A stretch of 64,000 nt of DNA from Clostridia bacterium (GTDB lineage: Bacteria; Bacillota; Clostridia; UMGS1810). Location of the stretch: positions 1 through 64,000 of the forward strand of contig JAFSCF010000011.1 of assembly GCA_017436905.1 (NCBI GenBank), in the 5' to 3' direction. The notes beneath the pieces were generated by a model. The model did not search any database and was not told the DNA's origin. It worked only from the letters and a program-made list of their open reading frames with translations. The position numbers and the translations under genes were made by a program. This document shows positions 60,548-64,000 of this stretch, in pieces (the stretch's first letter is position 1; each line of letters opens with the position of its first letter).

Positions 60548-61837
60548 GTGCAAGATGGTAGATTTCCAAAATTCACAGCAGAAATGCGCAAAACTCATAA
60601 AATACTGGCGCCTACTATGCTGCCTGTTCATTTTAAAATAATTGCGCCTCTTTTAAGGGATTTCGGTTACGATGTTGAAGTGCTTTCAAACTGTGACCAG
60701 TCCGTTATAAACGAGGGGCTTAAAAGCGTGCATAACGACATTTGCTACCCTGCGATGCTCGTTATAGGTCAGATGATAGACGCACTTAAAAGTGGTAAGT
60801 ACGACACAGACAAAACTGCGCTTATAATCACCCAGACGGGCGGCGGTTGCAGAGCGTCAAACTACATATTTCTGCTTAGAAAAGCACTCGAAAACAGTGG
60901 CTTTGGCAATGTGCCGGTTATATCGCTAAATCTTTCGTCTTTTGAAAAGGGCAGTGGATTTACCCTTACCGTGCCGCTGCTTATAAAACTCTCCTTTGCG
61001 CTTATGTACGGCGATATGCTTATGTGGCTTACAAATCAATGCCTGCCATACGAGAAGAACAAAGGTGACACAAATAAAGTTTTAGATAAGTGGGTTAATA
61101 ATCTTATCGACCAGATGCGCACCAACGGATTTATACGTGTTAAGAAAAACTACAGAAAAATCGTTAAAGACTTTGCCAAAATTGAACGGCTGAACATCAA
61201 AAAACCTCGTGTCGGCATAGTCGGCGAGATTTATATGAAATACTCTCCCCTTGGCAACAACAGTTTAGAGGAGTTTTTAATAAACGAGGGAGCCGAGCCC
61301 GTTGTTTCGGGTGTTACGGATTTTCTGCTATACTGTTTTGAAAACGCACTTGTTGACAAAAAACTCTACGGCGGCAAACTTTTTAAAGGAATGCCTGCCG
61401 CTATAGGTGTAAAGTATCTTTCTATGCGCCAGAAGCAGATGATAAACGCTATCCGCAAAGACGGGACTTTCCGTGCGCCTACACCGTTTGCGCATATTAA
61501 GGATATGGCAGAGGGCTACATCGGCAAAGGCACTAAAATGGGCGAGGGCTGGCTTTTAACTGCCGAGATGCTCGAACTCATAGACAGCGGTGTAAACAAC
61601 ATTGTCTGCACACAGCCTTTCGGTTGCCTGCCAAACCATATAATCGCCAAGGGTATGATGCGCAAGATTAAAGACCGTCACCCAATGGCGAACATTGTGG
61701 CTATCGATTACGACCCAAGTGCAACTAAGATAAATCAGGAGAACAGGCTTAAACTTATGCTCTCTAACGCAGACGGCGGCAGAGGTGTATTTTCTAAATC
61801 CAACACCGATAAAAAAGAAGAAATACTTGTTTTATAA
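60548..61837 (+). CDS. HgdB-like 2-hydroxyacyl-CoA dehydratase component, split from the activase
   Basis: The 429-residue protein matches the C-terminal part of the large clostridial activase fusions: VLSNCDQSVINEGLKSVHNDICYPA in parts (VINEGLKSVHNDICYPA near 45), TQTGGGCRASNYIFLLRKAL near 97, VGIVGEIYMKYSPLGN near 225 and CTQPFGCLPNHI near 357. The cysteines are typical of HgdB-type cluster binding. The start is GTG 60548 with AAGGAGG at 9-base spacing. Together with the preceding gene it equals one fused protein of about 1,400 residues. Confidence 0.85.
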   Translation: MQDGRFPKFTAEMRKTHKILAPTMLPVHFKIIAPLLRDFGYDVEVLSNCDQSVINEGLKSVHNDICYPAMLVIGQMIDALKSGKYDTDKTALIITQTGGGCRASNYIFLLRKALENSGFGNVPVISLNLSSFEKGSGFTLTVPLLIKLSFALMYGDMLMWLTNQCLPYEKNKGDTNKVLDKWVNNLIDQMRTNGFIRVKKNYRKIVKDFAKIERLNIKKPRVGIVGEIYMKYSPLGNNSLEEFLINEGAEPVVSGVTDFLLYCFENALVDKKLYGGKLFKGMPAAIGVKYLSMRQKQMINAIRKDGTFRAPTPFAHIKDMAEGYIGKGTKMGEGWLLTAEMLELIDSGVNNIVCTQPFGCLPNHIIAKGMMRKIKDRHPMANIVAIDYDPSATKINQENRLKLMLSNADGGRGVFSKSNTDKKEEILVL

Positions 61838-61925
61838 AATTTTTTTAAAAAATACGGAACTTTTTTTGATTTGCATCGTCTTATAGGTGTAAATCAAAAA
61901 ATAAAAACAAGAGAGGTACATAATT

Positions 61926-62729
61926 ATGATTAAAAGAACCTTGGCTGTTATAGCCGCAACCGCAGTCCTGGCTGCATCTTCAGTAACAAGTTTTGCTGAG
62001 TATGACCCCAACAAAGTAGTAGCAGAAAATCAGATTGCTACAAAAATGATTACACCTGAATTCAAAATCAACGTAAACGGCGTGGAAATTGACGCTCCCG
62101 TTCCTTTTGAAAACGAGGGTATGCTTATGCTCCCCTTACGTGCAATCACCGAAACTTTAGGTTTCGACGTTGAGTGGCAGGGCGAAACAGGTACAATCAT
62201 CTTAACAAAAGGCCCCGTTTATATAACAATGAACGCTTTTGAAGACGGCTACACTTTCTCAAGAACTGCTCCTATGATGCTCGGCACAGCGCCTATTCTT
62301 ATTGATGGTGTTACATTTGTTCCTGCAGAGTTTATCACTCAGGTTTTAAGCGGCGCATACAGAACAGAAGCAGACGGCTCTATCAGAATTTTTGATGCTG
62401 AAACTAAAGATATTGCTTTGATTGACTCTGTAAATGCCGAAGAAAAGCAGATTACAGTTAACGATATCGTTATGGGCACAGTTGTGCTTAACATCAGCGA
62501 CGAAACAACTATCACAGACGAAGAAGGCACACCCGTTGAATTTGAAGAACTTGTTGAAGGTCTTACTTTAAAAGTTACATATGGCGATGCGATGACAATG
62601 AGTCTGCCGCCTATCAATAACCCGTCTGTAATCGTGGTAAAATCCGGCTCTCCTGCAATGACTTTACCATCTGACGAGCCTGTTGCAGAGATTACTCCCG
62701 TTCCCGAAGCACCTGTTGAGGTTGAGTAA
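61926..62729 (+). CDS. Secreted protein with copper-amine-oxidase N-terminal-like domain
   Basis: The 267-residue protein has a signal peptide (MIKRTLAVIAATAVLAASS, cut after SFA near 24). Residues 43-145 match the Cu_amine_oxidN1 fold: INVNGVEIDAPVPFENEGMLM in parts (NVNGVEIDAPVPF), LPLRAITETLGFDVEWQGET in parts (LPLRAITETLGFDVEW), and FVPAEFITQVL. An acidic beta segment follows and a Pro-rich tail (VPEAPVEVE) ends it. The domain in Firmicutes is usually an extracellular binding module without oxidase activity. GAGAGG precedes ATG 61926. Confidence 0.85.
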   Translation: MIKRTLAVIAATAVLAASSVTSFAEYDPNKVVAENQIATKMITPEFKINVNGVEIDAPVPFENEGMLMLPLRAITETLGFDVEWQGETGTIILTKGPVYITMNAFEDGYTFSRTAPMMLGTAPILIDGVTFVPAEFITQVLSGAYRTEADGSIRIFDAETKDIALIDSVNAEEKQITVNDIVMGTVVLNISDETTITDEEGTPVEFEELVEGLTLKVTYGDAMTMSLPPINNPSVIVVKSGSPAMTLPSDEPVAEITPVPEAPVEVE

Positions 62730-62742
62730 TAATATTAAAATT

Positions 62743-62770
62743 AAAAAGATGCCTGCGGGCATCTTTTTTT
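62743..62770 (+). terminator. Terminator
   Basis: AAAAAGATGCC/GGGCATCTTTTT with a TGC loop and a T run. Confidence 0.88.
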
Positions 62771-62795
62771 GTGCAATAATTTTTTAAGGAAATTG

Positions 62796-62825
62796 TTGAC
62801 AATGAATAATATGATATGATATAAT
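62796..62825 (+). promoter_or_regulatory. Promoter of the TetR gene
   Basis: TTGACA (62796-62801) and TATAAT (62820-62825) with an 18-bp spacer. The operator at 62829-62849 covers the start site. Confidence 0.82.
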
Positions 62826-62828
62826 ATT

Positions 62829-62849
62829 TTCAGCACATAGTGTGCTGAA
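62829..62849. promoter_or_regulatory. TetR operator 1
   Basis: A perfect palindrome TTCAGCACA-TAG-TGTGCTGAA of 9-3-9 layout lies between the -10 box and the ribosome site of the TetR gene. It matches the two sites at the fabH promoter. Confidence 0.8.
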
Positions 62850-62863
62850 CGGAGGTGCTTTTT

Positions 62864-63445
62864 GTGGCAAATAAGGATATAATGCTCATAAATGACGAAA
62901 TGTCGGATATGATAATTGCCGCTGCTGCTAAACTTGCCACCACCGAAGGAGCACATAATCTTACTGTGCGAAAAGTTCTTCGCGAACTTGAAATAACTAA
63001 CAGAGTTTTTTATAACAGATTTCACAACATCGGCGAAGTGCTTGAAATTGTTTATAAAAATACAGTTATGCAGATGCGTGAGTGTCTGGCACAAAAATAT
63101 GATGAGAAAAAAGATTTTTTTGAATATGTTCTTGATGTGCTCACTCAGGTTCTGATTGCAACTTATGATATAAGAGAGCAGTTCAGCCAGTATGCATTTG
63201 AGTACGACTCCATTAACGACACCAACTATATCTGGTGGAGAGCAGAGATTAAAAAACTGGTTGAATACGCTAAAGGAAAAGACCTTATAAAAAAAGATAT
63301 TGATGCCGATGCACTCAGTTATTCTATATGGTGCTTTTCGCGCGGCTTTAATGCCGACGCTATCTGCCGACGCTTTACTAAAGAAGAGGCGGTTGAGTAT
63401 TTCAGATACGGAATGAGTTTCTTTTTAGAAGGATTAAAAAAATAA
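62864..63445 (+). CDS. TetR-family transcriptional regulator, probable fatty-acid-operon repressor
   Basis: The 193-residue protein has an N-terminal helix-turn-helix (IIAAAAKLATTEGAHNLTVRK in parts: AAKLATTEGAHNLTV near residue 22; RELEITNRVFYNRFHNIGEVL in parts: ELEITNRVFYNRFHN near 43). The C-terminal ligand domain has aromatic residues (FAYDSIN-like FEYDSINDTNYIWW near 115). The start is GTG 62864 with GGAGG at 8-base spacing. Three matching palindromes at its own and the fabH promoter suggest control of fatty-acid synthesis; an acyl-CoA or acyl-ACP ligand is inference. Confidence 0.85.
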   Translation: MANKDIMLINDEMSDMIIAAAAKLATTEGAHNLTVRKVLRELEITNRVFYNRFHNIGEVLEIVYKNTVMQMRECLAQKYDEKKDFFEYVLDVLTQVLIATYDIREQFSQYAFEYDSINDTNYIWWRAEIKKLVEYAKGKDLIKKDIDADALSYSIWCFSRGFNADAICRRFTKEEAVEYFRYGMSFFLEGLKK

Positions 63446-63483
63446 TTTTTTAAGCAGAAATGAAAGTTTCTGTTTAAAATTTT

Positions 63484-63504
63484 TTCAGCACACCCTGTGC
63501 TGAA
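63484..63504. promoter_or_regulatory. TetR operator 2
   Basis: TTCAGCACA-CCC-TGTGCTGAA, perfect arms, overlapping the -35 region of the likely fabH promoter (TATAAT at 63516-63521). Confidence 0.8.
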
Positions 63505-63515
63505 AAGTGTCGAAA

Positions 63516-63521
63516 TATAAT
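63516..63521 (+). promoter_or_regulatory. Likely -10 box of the fabH operon
   Basis: TATAAT with no good -35 box at 17 bp; that position is occupied by operator 2. Transcription would start near 63528. Confidence 0.5.
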
Positions 63522-63549
63522 GTAAACCCAGCAAATACCGAGAGATTAT

Positions 63550-63570
63550 TCCAGCACACTCTGTGCTGAA
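63550..63570. promoter_or_regulatory. TetR operator 3
   Basis: TCCAGCACA-CTC-TGTGCTGAA, same 9-3-9 layout with one arm mismatch, between the promoter and fabH. Confidence 0.75.
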
Positions 63571-63606
63571 GATTGTAAAATCAAATCGAAAGGGGCAGGA
63601 ATATAA

Positions 63607-64000
63607 ATGTCAATTAAAGTTTTAGGTACGGGCGCATACATACCCGAAAAGGTCGTTACAAATGATGACCTTGCACAACTTGTAGACACATCTGACGAAT
63701 GGATTATGCAAAGGGTAGGTGTTAAAGAAAGACACGTATCTGTAAACGAAACTGCTGCCGATATGGCTGCCAAAGCGGCAAAAAATGCGCTGGAGGCTGC
63801 AAATTTATCGGGTGCTGACATTGACTTAATTGTTGCTGCCACCATTTCGGGCGAAACACTTTCGCCGACAGTTGCGGGTATGGTACAAAAGGCAATCGGC
63901 GCAACCTGTCCTGCGTTTGACGTAAACTCTGCGTGCAGCGGATTTTTGTTTGCGCTTGACACTGCTGTTTCGTACATTGAGCGTGGCACATACAAAAGCG
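63607..64000 (+). CDS. fabH: 3-oxoacyl-ACP synthase III (partial, runs off the right edge)
   Basis: FabH condenses acetyl-CoA with malonyl-ACP to start fatty-acid synthesis. The visible 131 residues start MSIKVLGTGAYIPEKVVTND in parts (VLGTGAYIPEKVVTNDDLA), then SDEWIMQRVGVKERH near 30 and the active-site Cys in FDVNSACSGFLFALDTA near 109. AGG before ATG 63607 is the ribosome site. Two operators precede it. The rest of a fab operon probably lies to the right. Confidence 0.94.
   Translation, partial: MSIKVLGTGAYIPEKVVTNDDLAQLVDTSDEWIMQRVGVKERHVSVNETAADMAAKAAKNALEAANLSGADIDLIVAATISGETLSPTVAGMVQKAIGATCPAFDVNSACSGFLFALDTAVSYIERGTYKS

Noticed and set aside
57532-61837. Frameshift in a single activase gene
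   Set aside because: The two frames are separated by a stop, a structured gap of about 80 bases and a strong ribosome site with a GTG start. A split gene fits better than a single-base error, though raw reads should be checked.

Overview
This window reads as a chromosomal segment of an anaerobic Firmicutes bacterium, most likely a Clostridia lineage of the gut type. The signs are conserved low-GC Gram-positive gene orders (rimP-nusA-ylxR-ylxQ-infB-rbfA-nrnA-truB-ribF; walR-walK with yycH-yycI; rsmD-coaD), 17-bp-spaced TTGACA/TATAAT promoters, strong GGAGG ribosome sites, a SipL-like spore-coat morphogen, a SpoVB-like flippase, an S-layer protein, GTP-type PEP carboxykinase, Rex and 2-hydroxyacyl-CoA dehydratase activase-type proteins. 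The exact genus cannot be named from the sequence alone.

Layout. 1-4.7 kb: the tail of an unknown gene, a repeat copy, a small structured RNA, then ispE, a DivIVA-like gene and aconitase on the minus strand. 4.7-10.5 kb (plus): alaS, a HIT hydrolase, tatD, isocitrate dehydrogenase and rex. 10.6-17.6 kb (minus): the WalRK two-component operon with a sugar isomerase, a small secreted protein, yycH, yycI and ybaB. 18-21.5 kb: a ClpE-like zinc-finger Clp ATPase, a TPP-riboswitch-controlled thiamine transporter and a small Cys-rich protein. 21.5-31 kb (minus): ribF, truB, nrnA, rbfA, infB, ylxQ, ylxR, nusA, rimP and tmcAL. 31-36 kb (plus): tRNA-Arg(CCG), a PHP-domain protein, malQ and glgP. 36-41.3 kb: a highly expressed S-layer protein with a long leader, followed by two toxin-antitoxin modules, a type III RNA-protein system and a Phd-Doc system. 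41.3-48.5 kb: SipL-like protein, AI-2E-type permease, RNase J, an OGG-type glycosylase and a SpoVB-like flippase. 48.8-55.3 kb (plus): rsmD, coaD, an ATPase-stalk-like coil protein, proB, trmR, a small membrane protein, trhP-like U32 protein and pckG. 55.3-62.7 kb: a second structured RNA, a repeat copy, a DUF1015 gene, a split acyl-CoA dehydratase activase pair and a secreted Cu-amine-oxidase-N-like protein. 62.8-64 kb: a TetR regulator and the start of a fatty-acid operon (fabH).

How the genes work together. Most are housekeeping: translation and tRNA modification (alaS, infB, rbfA, truB, tmcAL, trmR/trhP), cell envelope and its WalRK control, central carbon (aconitase, ICDH, PEPCK, glycogen use) with a redox sensor (Rex), and cofactors (ribF, coaD, ispE, thiT).

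The parts most worth a second look are not classical genes. (i) An interspersed element of about 400 bp with a GTCGAC-bounded core of about 191 bp. Its copies keep several long stems by compensatory base changes. (ii) Two paralogous, independently promoted and terminated RNAs of about 151 nt. (iii) The type III toxin-antitoxin locus between two identical 41-bp terminators behind the S-layer gene. (iv) A TetR regulator with three matching 9-3-9 palindromes at its own promoter and the fabH promoter. (v) An apparent ATT start codon for truB next to a repeat insertion. (vi) A pair of hairpins with an identical 14-nt loop and a covarying stem.
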